The translations under genes and the position numbers were made by a program. This document shows, piece by piece, positions 37,131 through 47,099 of a stretch of DNA of 64,000 bases (the stretch's first letter is position 1; each line of letters starts with the position of its first letter). The stretch lies in contig DVFP01000015.1 of NCBI GenBank assembly GCA_018713145.1, positions 124,001 to 188,000 of the forward strand, given 5' to 3'. Under the pieces are notes generated by a model that was not told the origin of the DNA, ran no database searches, and saw only the letters and a program-made list of their open reading frames with translations. This DNA comes from Candidatus Scybalocola faecavium. GTDB taxonomy: Bacteria; Bacillota; Clostridia; Lachnospirales; Lachnospiraceae.

Positions 37131-37592
37131 TACGCGCTCATTCCTTTCATGATAATCGATCCATCCCTGAAAGGAATCTGTCCTTAAGGGATTTTTCAAG
37201 TCACACAGTCAAAAAGTTGCAATGTACGAAAGAACATTCCGAAAATCCCGATCCGGGAAATACATGGAAAATCATAACAATCCAGCCATCTGAACAGTTA
37301 TAGAAAATCATAATATAATGGGGAATAAATAAAATGAATTTTTTCCGAAGGCCTAAGGGCCGGTCATCTTTTGAAAGATAAGAAAAATCACACTTTTTCA
37401 TCTGAAACGCCGGGCAGCACCCCCGGCATATAAAAGCTCACCGGTCTCTTCGCTGCTTCGCGTAATCATCTATATACAGAACAATCCAAATATTCGGAAT
37501 TGTTCCTTCTCAATACAATATTTAGTATACTATAAAATTGACGATTTGAAAACCCGTTTTTTTAAAAAAACAATATCTTATACGTGATAAGC
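37131..37592. other. upstream region of the DUF1538 gene
   Basis: About 460 bp with no convincing gene; only the end nearest 37199 could belong to a longer DUF1538 frame. AT-rich at 37280-37340 and 37500-37580. It should hold the DUF1538/PII promoter: a TATATTATGA-like box on the minus strand near 37310 is the best candidate. No riboswitch was recognised. Confidence 0.4.
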
Positions 37593-37628
37593 CGTTACTG
37601 TTTACTGGCTTGTCAGTGAACAATAACG
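37593..37628. repeat. short palindromic repeat, copy A
   Basis: CGTTACTGTTTACTG...CAGTGAACAATAACG forms an imperfect hairpin around GCTTGT. It matches copies at 44964 and 50986. Confidence 0.65.
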
Positions 37629-37668
37629 ATAAGCCGGGTCTGTGCATGGACTCACATTCCCGGCTCAT
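37629..37668 (-). terminator. likely trp operon terminator hairpin
   Basis: AGCCGGG and CCCGGCT pair with GAT/ATC extensions, 8-12 bp after the trpA stop codon. The T-run is weak, so termination may be shared with repeat copy A. Confidence 0.55.
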
Positions 37669-37676
37669 CTTCTTTT

Positions 37677-38456
37677 TCAGTAGCAGCTTGACACAGCAGC
37701 TTTCATTTTTTTTACAAAATCCGCCACATAGGGCACACAGTCCTGACCATATTCTCCGCACAGCTTTACAATAGCGCTGCCCACAATAACCCCGTCGCTG
37801 ACCCGGGCCATTTCCCGGGCCTGTTGGGGATTTGATATGCCAAACCCTATGGCACAGGGAATATTCTTTTCTGCTTTCACAAGAGAAACCATCTGTCCCA
37901 CATCAGTGGTGATTTCACTGCGCATCCCGGTTACTCCAAGAGATGAGACGCAGTAAACGAAACCGGAAGCCTCCCTGGCAATCATGGAAATCCGTTCATG
38001 AGAGGTGGGGGCGATCAAAGAGATCAGATCCAGTCCGTAAACCCGGCACACAGAGTCAAACTCCTCTTTTTCCTCATAAGGTACATCCGGCAGGATCAGG
38101 CCGTCCATGCCGACATCTGCAGCCGTCTTAACAAACCGTTCTGTGCCATAGGAAAATACTACATTGGCATAAGTCATAAAAACCATGGGAATCTGGACGG
38201 TTTTTCGAAGGCGCCTCACCATTTGAAATATTTTATCGGTTGTTACGCCTCCGGCCAGAGCCCGGGTACTGGCTGCCTGGATCACCGGGCCTTCCGCTGT
38301 GGGATCGGAAAACGGAATTCCCAGCTCAATAAGGTCCGCACCGGCCTGGGCCATAGCCACAACCAGCTGTTCACTGACTTCAAGGCTTGGATCCCCGCAG
38401 GTAATAAAAGGTATAAATGCTTTTTTATTTTTAAAGGCTTCTGAAATTCTACTCAT
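37677..38456 (-). CDS. trpA: tryptophan synthase alpha chain
   Basis: 259 residues, TIM barrel; cleaves indole-3-glycerol phosphate to indole and glyceraldehyde 3-phosphate. The catalytic Glu is E44 ([11 protein letters not shown]). The second catalytic acid, Asp in most TrpA, is Glu55 here (TAEGPVIQ), a variant I believe is common in Clostridia. GGAGG lies 6 nt before ATG 38456; the start overlaps trpB by 8 nt. Last gene of trpEGDCFBA. Confidence 0.96.
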   Translation of the reverse strand: MSRISEAFKNKKAFIPFITCGDPSLEVSEQLVVAMAQAGADLIELGIPFSDPTAEGPVIQAASTRALAGGVTTDKIFQMVRRLRKTVQIPMVFMTYANVVFSYGTERFVKTAADVGMDGLILPDVPYEEKEEFDSVCRVYGLDLISLIAPTSHERISMIAREASGFVYCVSSLGVTGMRSEITTDVGQMVSLVKAEKNIPCAIGFGISNPQQAREMARVSDGVIVGSAIVKLCGEYGQDCVPYVADFVKKMKAAVSSCY

Positions 38457-39633
38457 AAAGATCCTCCCCTCTATATCTGGCAATAGCAGCACAGTCCTTA
38501 TCCCCCCGTCCGGAAAGATTAACTACCAGGATCTGATCCCTGCTCATCTGCGGCGCCAGCTTTCTTGCATAGGCGACTGCATGAGCGCTTTCAATAGCCG
38601 GGATGATCCCTTCTGTCCTGGAAAGATATTCAAAAGCATCCACTGCCTCATCATCTGTAATCGCCACATATTCAGCCCGCCCTGTGTCGTAAAGCCATGC
38701 ATGTTCCGGACCGATGCCGGGATAATCCAGCCCTGCGGAAATAGAATACACCGGCGCGATCTGGCCATACTCATCCTGGCAAAAATACGATTTCATGCCG
38801 TGGAAGATCCCAAGGCGCCCTGTGGCGATGGTAGCTGCGGTCTGAGCCGTATCAATCCCGCGGCCGGCAGCTTCACAGCCAATGAGTTTTACATCCTTAT
38901 CCGGGATAAAATGATAAAATGCGCCAATCGCATTGGATCCGCCTCCAACACAGGCCAGCACCGCATCCGGAAGCCTGCCCTCCATTTCCAGCATCTGGGC
39001 CTTGATTTCCTTTGAGATCACTGCCTGAAAATCCCGCACGATCGTCGGAAACGGGTGGGGGCCCATGACAGATCCCAAAACATAATGGGTATCCGCAATA
39101 CGATTGGTCCACTCACGCATGGTTTCTGATACAGCGTCTTTTAAGGTTCCAGTGCCTTCAGAAACAGGGTGGACTTTGGCCCCTAAAAGCCGCATCCGGT
39201 ACACATTTAAAGCCTGACGTTTTGTATCCTCTTCTCCCATGTACACCTCACACTCCATACCCATTAAAGCAGCCACAGTAGCTGTGGCTACCCCGTGCTG
39301 TCCGGCTCCTGTTTCCGCAATTACCCGGGTCTTGCCCATTTTCTTTGCCAAAAGGACCTGACCGATCACATTGTTGATTTTATGGGCTCCGGTATGGTTT
39401 AAATCCTCCCGCTTCAGATATATTTTCGCACCTCCCAGATCACGGGTCATGTGCCGGGCAAAATACAGCCTTGAAGGACGTCCGGCATAATCATTCAGCA
39501 GTTCATTTAATTCCCGGTTAAATTCCGGATCATTTTTATAATAATTATAGGCTTCCTCCAGCTCAATAACAGCATTCATCAGCGTTTCAGGAATATACTG
39601 TCCGCCATGGACCCCAAATCTCCCTTTTGACAT
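38449..39633 (-). CDS. trpB: tryptophan synthase beta chain
   Basis: 394 residues, fold-type II PLP enzyme joining indole and serine. The PLP lysine is K85 (HTGAHKINN); the phosphate loop is GGGSNAIG. It is the TrpB1 type that pairs with TrpA (length and N-terminal [14 protein letters not shown]). Its ATG overlaps the trpF stop codon by one base. Confidence 0.97.
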   Translation of the reverse strand: MSKGRFGVHGGQYIPETLMNAVIELEEAYNYYKNDPEFNRELNELLNDYAGRPSRLYFARHMTRDLGGAKIYLKREDLNHTGAHKINNVIGQVLLAKKMGKTRVIAETGAGQHGVATATVAALMGMECEVYMGEEDTKRQALNVYRMRLLGAKVHPVSEGTGTLKDAVSETMREWTNRIADTHYVLGSVMGPHPFPTIVRDFQAVISKEIKAQMLEMEGRLPDAVLACVGGGSNAIGAFYHFIPDKDVKLIGCEAAGRGIDTAQTAATIATGRLGIFHGMKSYFCQDEYGQIAPVYSISAGLDYPGIGPEHAWLYDTGRAEYVAITDDEAVDAFEYLSRTEGIIPAIESAHAVAYARKLAPQMSRDQILVVNLSGRGDKDCAAIARYRGEDLYE

Positions 39634-40253
39634 TAAGTGTCCTCCTTCCTTTGCCGGACCAGATTGACGATCCGGCTGATCTTTTCTCTGTCTTTTTGTC
39701 CATTTGTTTCTACACCGCTGCTTAAATCTACGCCCCAGGGATGAAGGGTGCTTATGGCCTTATCCATATTTTCCTCATTCAGTCCTCCCGCAAGCATATA
39801 AGGACGGCAAATATTTTTTAACAAAGACCAGTCAAAAACCCGGCCGTCACCTCTGCCTCCGTCCAGCAGGATCATGTCCGCGGGGCAATGCCTGGCAGCC
39901 GAAACATCATCCGGCCCCTGCACCTTAAAGGCTTTTATGATCTGTGCCCCTTCCGGAGCCAATGTCCTTAACCTGGCAATATAGCCATGATCCTCATGAC
40001 CATGGAGCTGAGCCGCCCGGATTACCCCGGTCCTTAAAAGTCCGGCCACCAGAGCTTCATCCGCATCTACAAACACCCCTACAGGAATGATTTCTTTTTT
40101 TAGTATTCCCGTCAGCTCCGGAAGGACATCCGGCTCTACATTTCTGACGCTTTTAGGAACATGGATGATGAATCCGGCATAGTCCGGCATCGCCTCATTC
40201 ACATATAAAATGTCCTCCCGCCGTTTTAATCCGCATATTTTAATCCGGGTCAT
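39633..40253 (-). CDS. trpF: phosphoribosylanthranilate isomerase
   Basis: 206 residues, TIM barrel. N-terminal [10 protein letters not shown] carries the general base Cys; the general acid Asp is in LLDGGRGDG. It overlaps trpC by 14 nt and trpB by 1 nt, so translation is coupled along the operon. Confidence 0.96.
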   Translation of the reverse strand: MTRIKICGLKRREDILYVNEAMPDYAGFIIHVPKSVRNVEPDVLPELTGILKKEIIPVGVFVDADEALVAGLLRTGVIRAAQLHGHEDHGYIARLRTLAPEGAQIIKAFKVQGPDDVSAARHCPADMILLDGGRGDGRVFDWSLLKNICRPYMLAGGLNEENMDKAISTLHPWGVDLSSGVETNGQKDREKISRIVNLVRQRKEDT

Positions 40254-41100
40254 CGTTTTCCCGCCTTCCGGCCAGATAATCCAGCATTTTTTTCTTATCC
40301 CCTGCCCGCATGAGCGTCTCCCCGATCAGGACGGCGTTTGTGCCATTTTCCTTAAGGATCTGTATATCTTCACGGGTTTTTATACCGCTTTCTGATACGA
40401 ACAATGTTTCCGGAGGCGCAAGGCTGCGCAGTCTGTGACTGTTTTTTATATCCGCGGAAAAGTCTTTTAAATTCCGGTTATTTACCCCAATGATCTTTGC
40501 CCCGGCCTTTACAGCCCTTTTAATTTCCTCCGGCGTGTGAGCTTCCACCAGGGCGTCCATATTAAGACTTTGCGTCAGTTGAAGATAATCCTTGAGCTGA
40601 CAGTCATCTAAAATGGTGCAGATCAAAAGCACTGCCGCTGCCCCTAAGGTTTTTGCTTCATAGATCATGTAGTCATCTACAGTAAAATCTTTTCTTAGCA
40701 CAGGAATATGCACCGTTTTGGCAATTTCTTTTAAATACTCGTCTTTTCCCAAAAACCAGTAAGGCTCTGTCAGGCAGGAAATTGCAGCCGCTCCGGCAGC
40801 CTCATATTCCCGGGCAATATCCAGCCATGGAAAATCCCGGGCAATAATCCCCTTTGACGGGGAAGCTTTTTTTACTTCGCATATAAATTTAAGCTCAGTC
40901 CCGGACAGTGCCCCGGCAAAACTTTGCCTTTTCTCCAATCCAGCTCCACCTTTACCCCAGGGCCCAAACTTGTCTTCATTTGTTTCTTCTCTTTGGCACA
41001 GTGCCTCTGCCTCCCGGCGTACTATGGCTTTGGGCCGGACTTTCTCAGCCGCTTCCACCCGTTCCCGGGCACGGCCGGCAATCTCATCAAGAATATTCAT
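40240..41100 (-). CDS. trpC: indole-3-glycerol phosphate synthase
   Basis: 286 residues. FICEVKKASPSKG carries the catalytic lysine region, VLRKDFTVDDYMIYEA the second, and VSESGI the phosphate-binding end. Slightly longer than the usual 250-270 residues because of an insertion near residues 30-60 (NEDKFGPWGKGGAGLEKRQ). Confidence 0.96.
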   Translation of the reverse strand: MNILDEIAGRARERVEAAEKVRPKAIVRREAEALCQREETNEDKFGPWGKGGAGLEKRQSFAGALSGTELKFICEVKKASPSKGIIARDFPWLDIAREYEAAGAAAISCLTEPYWFLGKDEYLKEIAKTVHIPVLRKDFTVDDYMIYEAKTLGAAAVLLICTILDDCQLKDYLQLTQSLNMDALVEAHTPEEIKRAVKAGAKIIGVNNRNLKDFSADIKNSHRLRSLAPPETLFVSESGIKTREDIQILKENGTNAVLIGETLMRAGDKKKMLDYLAGRRENDDPD

Positions 41101-41121
41101 TGAAGTCTCCTTTTCTTAAAC

Positions 41122-42141
41122 TCAGCATGGATCCAGATTACTTTCCCGGATAAAATCCTCCAGTACCTTTTTTGCAGAACCGTCATCAATAAGCTTTTCA
41201 GCCATAACAACGCCCTCTTCCATATTTGGAGCAGCTCCGGTAATGTAAAGAGCAGCTCCGGCATTTAAACATACTGCCTGCCGCTTTGGCCCCCGCTCCC
41301 TTCCATCTAAAATGTCTCTTGTGATCCGGGCATTTTCCTGAGGGGTGCCTCCGGCCAGTTCTTCTTTGGAACACCGCTTATAACCAAACTGCTCCGGCGT
41401 GATCACATACGACTGAAACCATCCGTCCTTAATCTCGCACACAGAAGTAGGCGCGCTCATTGAAATTTCATCCAGCTTATCCTGTCCGTACACAACCATC
41501 CCCCGAACAACACCGAGCTTTGCCATGACCTGAGCCAGGGGCTCTACCAAAGCTTCTTCATAAACCCCCATAAGCTCCATATTGGCTCCCGCAGGATTTG
41601 ACAATGGGCCTAATATATTAAATACTGTCCGGATTCCCAGCTCTTTTCGTATAGGAGCGACATATTTCATGGCAATATGGTAATTTTGAGCAAATAAAAA
41701 GCAGATATTGATCTTTTTTAACAGCCTGGCGCTGTGTTCCGGCGGCAGGGTGATCTTAACGCCAAGGGCCTCCAGCACATCCGCTGCCCCGGATTTTGAG
41801 GAGGCTGCCCGGTTCCCATGCTTAGCTACAGGGACACCGGCCGCTGCAATGACCAGAGCGCTGGTCGTGGAAATGTTAAAAGAATTGGCTCCGTCACCGC
41901 CGGTGCCGACGATTTCCAGCACATTCATATCATGCAAAAGCTTAATACAGTGGGCCCGCATCCCTGCTGCTGACGCGGTAATCTCGTCAATAGTTTCTCC
42001 TTTCATGGAAAGAGCTGTCAGATAGGCAGACATTTGAACGTCTGTTGCCCGGCCCTCCATGATTTCATCCATAACCGTCTGAGCTTCTGAAAAGGTCAGA
42101 TCCTGTTTTTGTGCTAATTTTATAATCGCTTCTTTAATCAT
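41122..42141 (-). CDS. trpD: anthranilate phosphoribosyltransferase
   Basis: 339 residues. The phosphoribosyl-pyrophosphate loop is [11 protein letters not shown] and [21 protein letters not shown] is the family signature. It overlaps trpG by 4 nt and is a separate protein, not fused to trpG. Confidence 0.97.
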   Translation of the reverse strand: MIKEAIIKLAQKQDLTFSEAQTVMDEIMEGRATDVQMSAYLTALSMKGETIDEITASAAGMRAHCIKLLHDMNVLEIVGTGGDGANSFNISTTSALVIAAAGVPVAKHGNRAASSKSGAADVLEALGVKITLPPEHSARLLKKINICFLFAQNYHIAMKYVAPIRKELGIRTVFNILGPLSNPAGANMELMGVYEEALVEPLAQVMAKLGVVRGMVVYGQDKLDEISMSAPTSVCEIKDGWFQSYVITPEQFGYKRCSKEELAGGTPQENARITRDILDGRERGPKRQAVCLNAGAALYITGAAPNMEEGVVMAEKLIDDGSAKKVLEDFIRESNLDPC

Positions 42142-42725
42142 GCTTTTGCCTCCAATCCTGCTATTTTTAAGAAGTTTTTAATCATAATTTCTCCATCCTT
42201 AGTCATGACAGATTCCGGATGGAACTGAACACCGTATACCGGCAGCGCCCTGTGGGCGATGCCCATAATCTCCTGATCTTCTGACCATGCCACAACTTTC
42301 AGGCAACTGGGAAGATCCTCTCTTGCAGCGCAAAGGGAATGATACCGGGCCACAGGGATTTTTTCATCCAGCCCTTCAAATAAAGGGCACTCCCGGTCCA
42401 CCACGATCTGGGAAACCTTTCCGTGCATCAGCTCCTTTGCATAAGACACATGGCCTCCAAAAGCCTGACAAATGGCCTGATGGCCCAGACACACCCCCAG
42501 TATAGGGATCTTTCCGGAAAAATGCCGGATCGCTTCCACACAATACCCGGCATCTTTCGGGTGTCCCGGCCCGGGAGAAATGATCAAAGCCTGGGGCCCC
42601 AGCTTTTCCATGTTTCCGGGATCCATGGCATCATTGCGGATAATCTTTATATCTTCATAAAGTCCTCCCACAAGTTGGTAAAGGTTATAAACAAAGCTGT
42701 CATAATTATCAATCATTAAAATCAT
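42138..42725 (-). CDS. trpG: anthranilate synthase component II (glutamine amidotransferase)
   Basis: 195 residues, class I amidotransferase. The triad is Cys in GVCLGHQA, and His and Glu in FHPESV. It supplies ammonia to TrpE. It may also serve folate synthesis as PabA, since no separate pabA is seen here. Overlaps trpE by 4 nt (ATGA). Confidence 0.95.
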   Translation of the reverse strand: MILMIDNYDSFVYNLYQLVGGLYEDIKIIRNDAMDPGNMEKLGPQALIISPGPGHPKDAGYCVEAIRHFSGKIPILGVCLGHQAICQAFGGHVSYAKELMHGKVSQIVVDRECPLFEGLDEKIPVARYHSLCAAREDLPSCLKVVAWSEDQEIMGIAHRALPVYGVQFHPESVMTKDGEIMIKNFLKIAGLEAKA

Positions 42726-44320
42726 CGAATCCCTCCCTGGGCAGCAGTCAGCGCCCCGATCACAGCCTGAGCCTTATTTCTGCACTCTGTATATTCGTTT
42801 TCCGGTATGCTGTCTGCCACAATGCCGGCGCCGGACTGAACGCAGATCTTTCCGTTTTTCTTATAAGCCAGTCGGATGGAAATACAGGTGTCCAGATTTC
42901 CCGTAAAATCCAAATATCCGATAGCCCCGCCATAAACGCCCCGGCGCCGGCCTTCCAGCTCTCTTATGATCTGACAGGCACGGATCTTTGGAGCGCCGGA
43001 CAGCGTTCCTGCCGGCAGGATGGCATCTACTGCATCTACTGCATCCTTGTCCGGCGCAATCTGTCCGGATACGGTCGTGCCGATGTGCATCACATGAGAA
43101 AATCTTTGGATCTGCATGTATTTTTCTACTTTTACGCTTCCAAGACAGCTGATCTTTCCAAGATCATTCCTGCCAAGATCCACAAGCATGTTGTGTTCTG
43201 CCCGTTCCTTCTCGTCTGCTAAAAGCTCCTGTTCAAGAAGCGCATCTTCGTTTTCATTTTTCCCCCTTGGCCGGGTTCCTGCCAATGGAAAGGTATGCAG
43301 GACGCCCCGGTCCAGTTTAGCCAGGGTTTCCGGTGATGCCCCTGCAATTTCTATATGATCGCTTGTAAAATAAAACATGTAAGGAGACGGATTTGTTGTC
43401 CTCAGCACCCGGTAAGCATCAAACAAACTGCCGGTAGCTTTAACTTCCATCGGATTGGACAGCACTACCTGGAAAATATCCCCTTCATAAATGTAATGTT
43501 TTGCCTTTTCTACCATGGCACAGTATTCTTCTTTGGAAAATACATTTTCCAACGTGCCTTCCATGTGAAGAGGCTTAAAATGAGCCTTTGCCCCGCTGTT
43601 TAAAAGCTGTTCGATCCGGTCCAGAGCTTCCTCTGCCTGAGTATATGAAGCCTCCACATTTCCCGTATCCACACCGGCAATAAGAATCAGCTGCTGCCGG
43701 TAATGGTCAAAGGCAATGACACGATCAAATAGCATCAGATCCACATCACAAAAAGCGCCTGGTTCGTTAAAAAGATTTTTCAGGGATGGTTCCCCGTACT
43801 GGATATATTCGTAAGAAAAATACCCTACCAGTCCCCCGGTAAATGTGGGAAGACCTTCTACATAAGGGGTTTTATAAGCCTTTAAAATCTGCCGTATGAC
43901 CTGTCCCGGATGGTCGGTATAAAAATATCTTGTTCCGGGCTTTGAAAGGATTTCCATGATATTTTCGGGAACCCGGGAAAATTCCATAGTCTGTGTGCTC
44001 TGTTCTCCCTGCTGTCCTTCTTCCGGTAAGGATATATCCCCGTCCGGCTCTTCCTCATCCTGGGGGCCGCTGCGGATCCGCAGCTTTCCATTGGTACATG
44101 TCAGCTCCATCAAAGGATCAAAACCTAAAAAGGTATATCTGCCCCATTTTTGATGACTGTCCGCGCTTTCTAACATATAGCAGTGCTTGCTGGCTGCACG
44201 TAAAGTGCGCATCACTTCAATAGGGGTAAACCGGTCGGCAAGCAATTCCCGGTAAACGGGGATTCGCCGATATGTTTTGTCTTGTGCCATTTTCTTAACT
44301 TCATCTAAAGCCGGTTTCAT
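42722..44320 (-). CDS. trpE: anthranilate synthase component I
   Basis: 532 residues. The C-terminal chorismate-binding domain (about 255-520) has [19 protein letters not shown] and the final [17 protein letters not shown] near residue 50 matches the LLES motif that binds tryptophan in feedback-inhibited TrpE. AGGAGG precedes ATG 44320. Acidic insertion around residues 90-115. First gene of the operon, behind a Trp T-box. Confidence 0.96.
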   Translation of the reverse strand: MKPALDEVKKMAQDKTYRRIPVYRELLADRFTPIEVMRTLRAASKHCYMLESADSHQKWGRYTFLGFDPLMELTCTNGKLRIRSGPQDEEEPDGDISLPEEGQQGEQSTQTMEFSRVPENIMEILSKPGTRYFYTDHPGQVIRQILKAYKTPYVEGLPTFTGGLVGYFSYEYIQYGEPSLKNLFNEPGAFCDVDLMLFDRVIAFDHYRQQLILIAGVDTGNVEASYTQAEEALDRIEQLLNSGAKAHFKPLHMEGTLENVFSKEEYCAMVEKAKHYIYEGDIFQVVLSNPMEVKATGSLFDAYRVLRTTNPSPYMFYFTSDHIEIAGASPETLAKLDRGVLHTFPLAGTRPRGKNENEDALLEQELLADEKERAEHNMLVDLGRNDLGKISCLGSVKVEKYMQIQRFSHVMHIGTTVSGQIAPDKDAVDAVDAILPAGTLSGAPKIRACQIIRELEGRRRGVYGGAIGYLDFTGNLDTCISIRLAYKKNGKICVQSGAGIVADSIPENEYTECRNKAQAVIGALTAAQGGIR

Positions 44321-44359
44321 CTTTAACCTCCTTATATGCGGGATGGGCGGCAGCGCCGG

Positions 44360-44547
44360 TCGGGATGTGCGTTCGCACTAAACTCAAGCTGCGCCTTTGG
44401 CTTGCTTTCGTTAAGTGCTCTAACCGGGTTACATCCCTCCACTAAACTCGGTCTGCGCCTTTCGGCTTGCCCTCGTTAAGGATCGGGATGTGCGTTCGCA
44501 CTAAACTCAAGCTGCACCTTTGGCTTGCTTTCGTTAAGTGCTCACAG
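44360..44547. repeat. three palindromic elements between Trp T-box terminator and trpE
   Basis: Copies at 44360-44420, 44431-44484 and 44483-44547. The outer two are nearly identical over about 60 bp (one base differs in TGCGCC/TGCACC) and start CGGGATGTGCGTTCGCACTA; each holds CACTAAACTCAAGC pairing with GCTTGCTTTCGTTAAGTG. The middle copy resembles the element before tyrS (ACATCCCTCCACTAAACTC). Confidence 0.8.
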
Positions 44548-44548
44548 C

Positions 44549-44860
44549 AAAAATCCGCCCATGACATAGGATCTGGGATCTTATGTCAAGGACGGATGTA
44601 GATTGCAAAATATACATTTCTTCCGCGGTGCCACCTTGATTTACGAATGGTTCGTACACTCAGCGAGATACTAACATATCTCCGGCAACTGACGTATGCC
44701 TTCACGTCGCAGGATAATGGGGAACCGGGGTTCCTGTTCACTGCGCCCTCAGCGGTCCATTTGGCAGTTTGCATTTCCATCCGGCTCTCACCTTCCCGGA
44801 CTCTCTGTGGGCGCATGGCTGCTTTGATCTCCGCTTCAACAGTTTATCATATTAAAATTT
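44549..44860 (-). promoter_or_regulatory. T-box riboswitch (Trp) controlling the trp operon
   Basis: On the minus strand: T-box sequence TGGCACCGCGG near 44634-44624, and a terminator in which ATCCGTCC and TGACATA pair with TATGTCA and GGGCGGAT, followed by TTTTTG (44597-44549). Stem I with the AG-bulge and T-loop region spans about 44700-44830. The specifier reads TGG (44759-44757) in the context AA-TGG-ACC, which is tryptophan. Confidence 0.9.
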
Positions 44861-44866
44861 AAACTG

Positions 44867-44896
44867 ATTATATAACACGAACATAATTATTGTCAA
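44867..44896 (-). promoter_or_regulatory. sigma-A promoter of the trp operon
   Basis: Consensus TTGACA (44896-44891), an 18-nt spacer and TATAAT (44872-44867), just upstream of the T-box leader. Confidence 0.8.
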
Positions 44897-44963
44897 GAAA
44901 TTTTTGCTTAAAACAGAAAAATATTGGTAAGCAGGCTGAACTGCTGCAAATCCTGCATGAAAA

Positions 44964-44997
44964 GTTGCTGTTCGCTGGCAAGCCGGTAAACAGTAAC
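44964..44997. repeat. short palindromic repeat, copy B
   Basis: The reverse complement reads GTTACTGTTTACCGGC then TTGCCAGCGAACAGCAAC, matching copies A and C closely. It lies between the trp promoter and the DUF2089 gene. Confidence 0.65.
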
Positions 44998-45168
44998 CTG
45001 GCCATAATTGGCATTGGTCTTTAATGCTCATGTATCGTAAAGTTACATGACAGCCAAGATCCATAACACTGTCACTTCTTCTAAAAATTATTTTTATTTA
45101 CTTATTGACTTTAATTTTATTTATGTTATATTTAATATAATTAAAGTTATTATGAAAGGAGAATTATT

Positions 45169-45471
45169 TTGGAGATAGATAAAATCCCTCAATGGATACT
45201 TGCATTAGAGCCGGAGGACGCAACATTTCTAAAGAACTTTGTTTTGAAATCAGGTTCATTAAAAGAAATCGCGCGTTTGTACGAAGTGTCTTATCCCACG
45301 GTCCGACTTAGACTGGATAAACTCATTCAAAAAATCGAATTAAGCGACCAAAAGGAGGAAGAACCATTTTCAGCATTTATCAAAGGATTGGCAGTTGACT
45401 CCCGGATTGATCTGGAAACAGCAAAAATTATTATCGAAAAATATAAGCAGGAAAAGGAGAAAAAATCATGA
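45169..45471 (+). CDS. DUF2089 family protein (HTH, putative regulator)
   Basis: 100 residues. The central SGSLKEIARLYEVSYPTVRLRLDKL is the DUF2089 signature and reads as a helix-turn-helix. The zinc-ribbon part found in some members is absent. TTG start with AAAGGAG 8 nt upstream. The stop overlaps the next gene by 4 nt. Likely regulator of the two small membrane proteins downstream; this is inferred from coupling only. Confidence 0.8.
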   Translation: MEIDKIPQWILALEPEDATFLKNFVLKSGSLKEIARLYEVSYPTVRLRLDKLIQKIELSDQKEEEPFSAFIKGLAVDSRIDLETAKIIIEKYKQEKEKKS

Positions 45472-45746
45472 AGACCGCCATTACATTGATTATTTCCATT
45501 GTTATCATCATACTTCATGTCTGGTTGTGCAGAAGGAGTCCTAAATTTTGGTATTTAGGCGGCATTATTCCTCTTTTATGGATCGTATTCCTTGTATTTT
45601 TGTTTTTCAGCGGGAAAATCAATTTGAGTGAAGATTGGAAAATGATTGTTTTCCCGACACTTATTTTTTTCCTGTTTTGGATTCAAGGACACCAGGCAGC
45701 AAAGAAAAAAGAAATTGAAAAAATGAAAGCAAAAGATATTACCTAA
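45468..45746 (+). CDS. small membrane protein, unknown function
   Basis: 92 residues with three hydrophobic segments (about 3-20, 28-48, 60-75) and a charged tail ending KKEIEKMKAKDIT. The ATG overlaps the DUF2089 stop. It resembles the next protein in layout and in the C-terminal MKAKDI motif, so the two are probably ancient duplicates. I do not recognise a family. Confidence 0.7.
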   Translation: MKTAITLIISIVIIILHVWLCRRSPKFWYLGGIIPLLWIVFLVFLFFSGKINLSEDWKMIVFPTLIFFLFWIQGHQAAKKKEIEKMKAKDIT

Positions 45747-45764
45747 CGTAAAGGAGTGTTGAAA

Positions 45765-46052
45765 ATGTTTGAATTAGTTATTGGATTTATCGTTGCTGCA
45801 ATACTTTTTATTGCCGAATACCTTTTGTGTACAAAATTAAAAAGCCCTCTTTGGGGCGGAATTATTCCCATCTTAATTCTTGCTGGAACGATTTGGATTT
45901 TTTCCAGTGGCATAATTCCTCTGGAAACAAAATATTTGTTCCCATTTATCATTCTAAACACTTTGTTTTTTGGAGATTGGGGATCAGGCCGGGACAAATA
46001 CAAGAAAATTAAGGAAGCAGAACTTGAGCGTATGAAAGCAAAAGATATTTAA
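45765..46052 (+). CDS. small membrane protein, unknown function (paralogue of the previous one)
   Basis: 95 residues, three hydrophobic segments, GGIIPIL in the middle (compare GGIIPLL in the neighbour) and C-terminal KIKEAELERMKAKDI. AAAGGAG lies 8 nt before ATG 45765. It ends the three-gene operon; a terminator follows at once. Confidence 0.7.
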   Translation: MFELVIGFIVAAILFIAEYLLCTKLKSPLWGGIIPILILAGTIWIFSSGIIPLETKYLFPFIILNTLFFGDWGSGRDKYKKIKEAELERMKAKDI

Positions 46053-46055
46053 TAA

Positions 46056-46115
46056 ACGCCTGACCTATCCGGCACAGCTCTAAGTGTCGGGTAGGTCAGG
46101 CAAAATTTTTTATAC
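46056..46115 (+). terminator. rho-independent terminator of the DUF2089 operon
   Basis: An 18-bp stem (GCCTGACCTATCCGGCAC with GTGTCGGGTAGGTCAGGC, with G-U pairs) followed by AAAATTTTTT. Confidence 0.85.
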
Positions 46116-46222
46116 CTCTACAACCTCTTTATCGCACATAAGCCAAATAATAAGACTTCTTCCAATCGTTTTAGCATCCGATGATCTTTCAGGTTGGTTA
46201 CTTATCTCCGTTCCCCGCTGGA

Positions 46223-46246
46223 AGGCGCTTCTGGTACGAAGCGCCT
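46223..46246. terminator. hairpin at the end of the ABC transporter operon
   Basis: A perfect 9-bp stem AGGCGCTTC/GAAGCGCCT with a 6-nt loop, 16 bp after the permease stop codon. Confidence 0.55.
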
Positions 46247-46261
46247 CTGTCATAAGATTTT

Positions 46262-47098
46262 TTACACTAAACTTGTTTTTTGCAGCACTACATTACTTCC
46301 AGCGCCGATTCCCAAACTAAAAAGCACGCCGCCGGCAAGACACAAAATAACGTTCATGAACCCTGAATCTAACGGGGTCATCATGGGAACCATGGTAAAC
46401 AGCAGCATCCCTACGCAAAGGGATCCCACCATGGAAAGCCACAGTTTTTGCTTTCCTATGATACCTAAAAGCACATCAATAGCAACAAACACAGCGGCCA
46501 TAAATATTTTGGATAGCATACACATAATGATCCCTCCCACGCCTGCTGTCCCCGGATCAAAAGGCAGTCCGGAAATGGCTCCGCCAACTAAAGTACCAAT
46601 AAAAAAGGCGATAAGCATACTTGCGGCGCCTGTAAAACCGGCCAGTGTCTTGGAAATCACATAATCACTTTTTCTTGACCGGACGGCAAAAAGATTTTTC
46701 GCATATCCGCTTCTAAAATCATCCGCCACAAAAATACTGACAAAAACAGCGGCCATAAAGTAGATAAGATTAATGTTGCACATGCCTGCCATGCTCATAT
46801 CCATTCCGGCGCTTTCCCCGCTCACTGAGGCAATGACCTGCCATACGCTTGTAAATCCCTGGATTGCTGTCTCCGTCCCGGTATTAGGGTCCACACTTAC
46901 CGAACCGTCCATCATAGTGGTCATCACAAGGATCAATATAGGCATGACCAGGCAGATACCTGTCATTATATAGTATAAGGGTGTGGTAAACATCCTTCTG
47001 AAATCTACAGATAACATACTTTTTGTCCGTTGGCCAAAGGTAATGGAGCCAATCTGGTATTTTTCATTACCGGACAATGTTTTTTCCGGGCTTTTCAT
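46262..47098 (-). CDS. ABC-2-type transporter permease
   Basis: About 278 residues with six hydrophobic segments and a long loop after the first (about 65-110). The core DDFRSGYAKNLFAVRSRKSDYVISK is typical of the permeases that pair with BcrA-like ATPases. ATG 47098 has AAGGAGGGG upstream and directly follows the ATPase gene at 47100. It is a paralogue of the permease at 48074. Confidence 0.85.
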   Translation of the reverse strand: MKSPEKTLSGNEKYQIGSITFGQRTKSMLSVDFRRMFTTPLYYIMTGICLVMPILILVMTTMMDGSVSVDPNTGTETAIQGFTSVWQVIASVSGESAGMDMSMAGMCNINLIYFMAAVFVSIFVADDFRSGYAKNLFAVRSRKSDYVISKTLAGFTGAASMLIAFFIGTLVGGAISGLPFDPGTAGVGGIIMCMLSKIFMAAVFVAIDVLLGIIGKQKLWLSMVGSLCVGMLLFTMVPMMTPLDSGFMNVILCLAGGVLFSLGIGAGSNVVLQKTSLV

Positions 47099-47099
47099 G

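Noticed and set aside
44360-44547. CRISPR array or transposon ends
   Set aside because: Only three palindromic copies, of two subtypes, with no spacers of even length and no transposase nearby.
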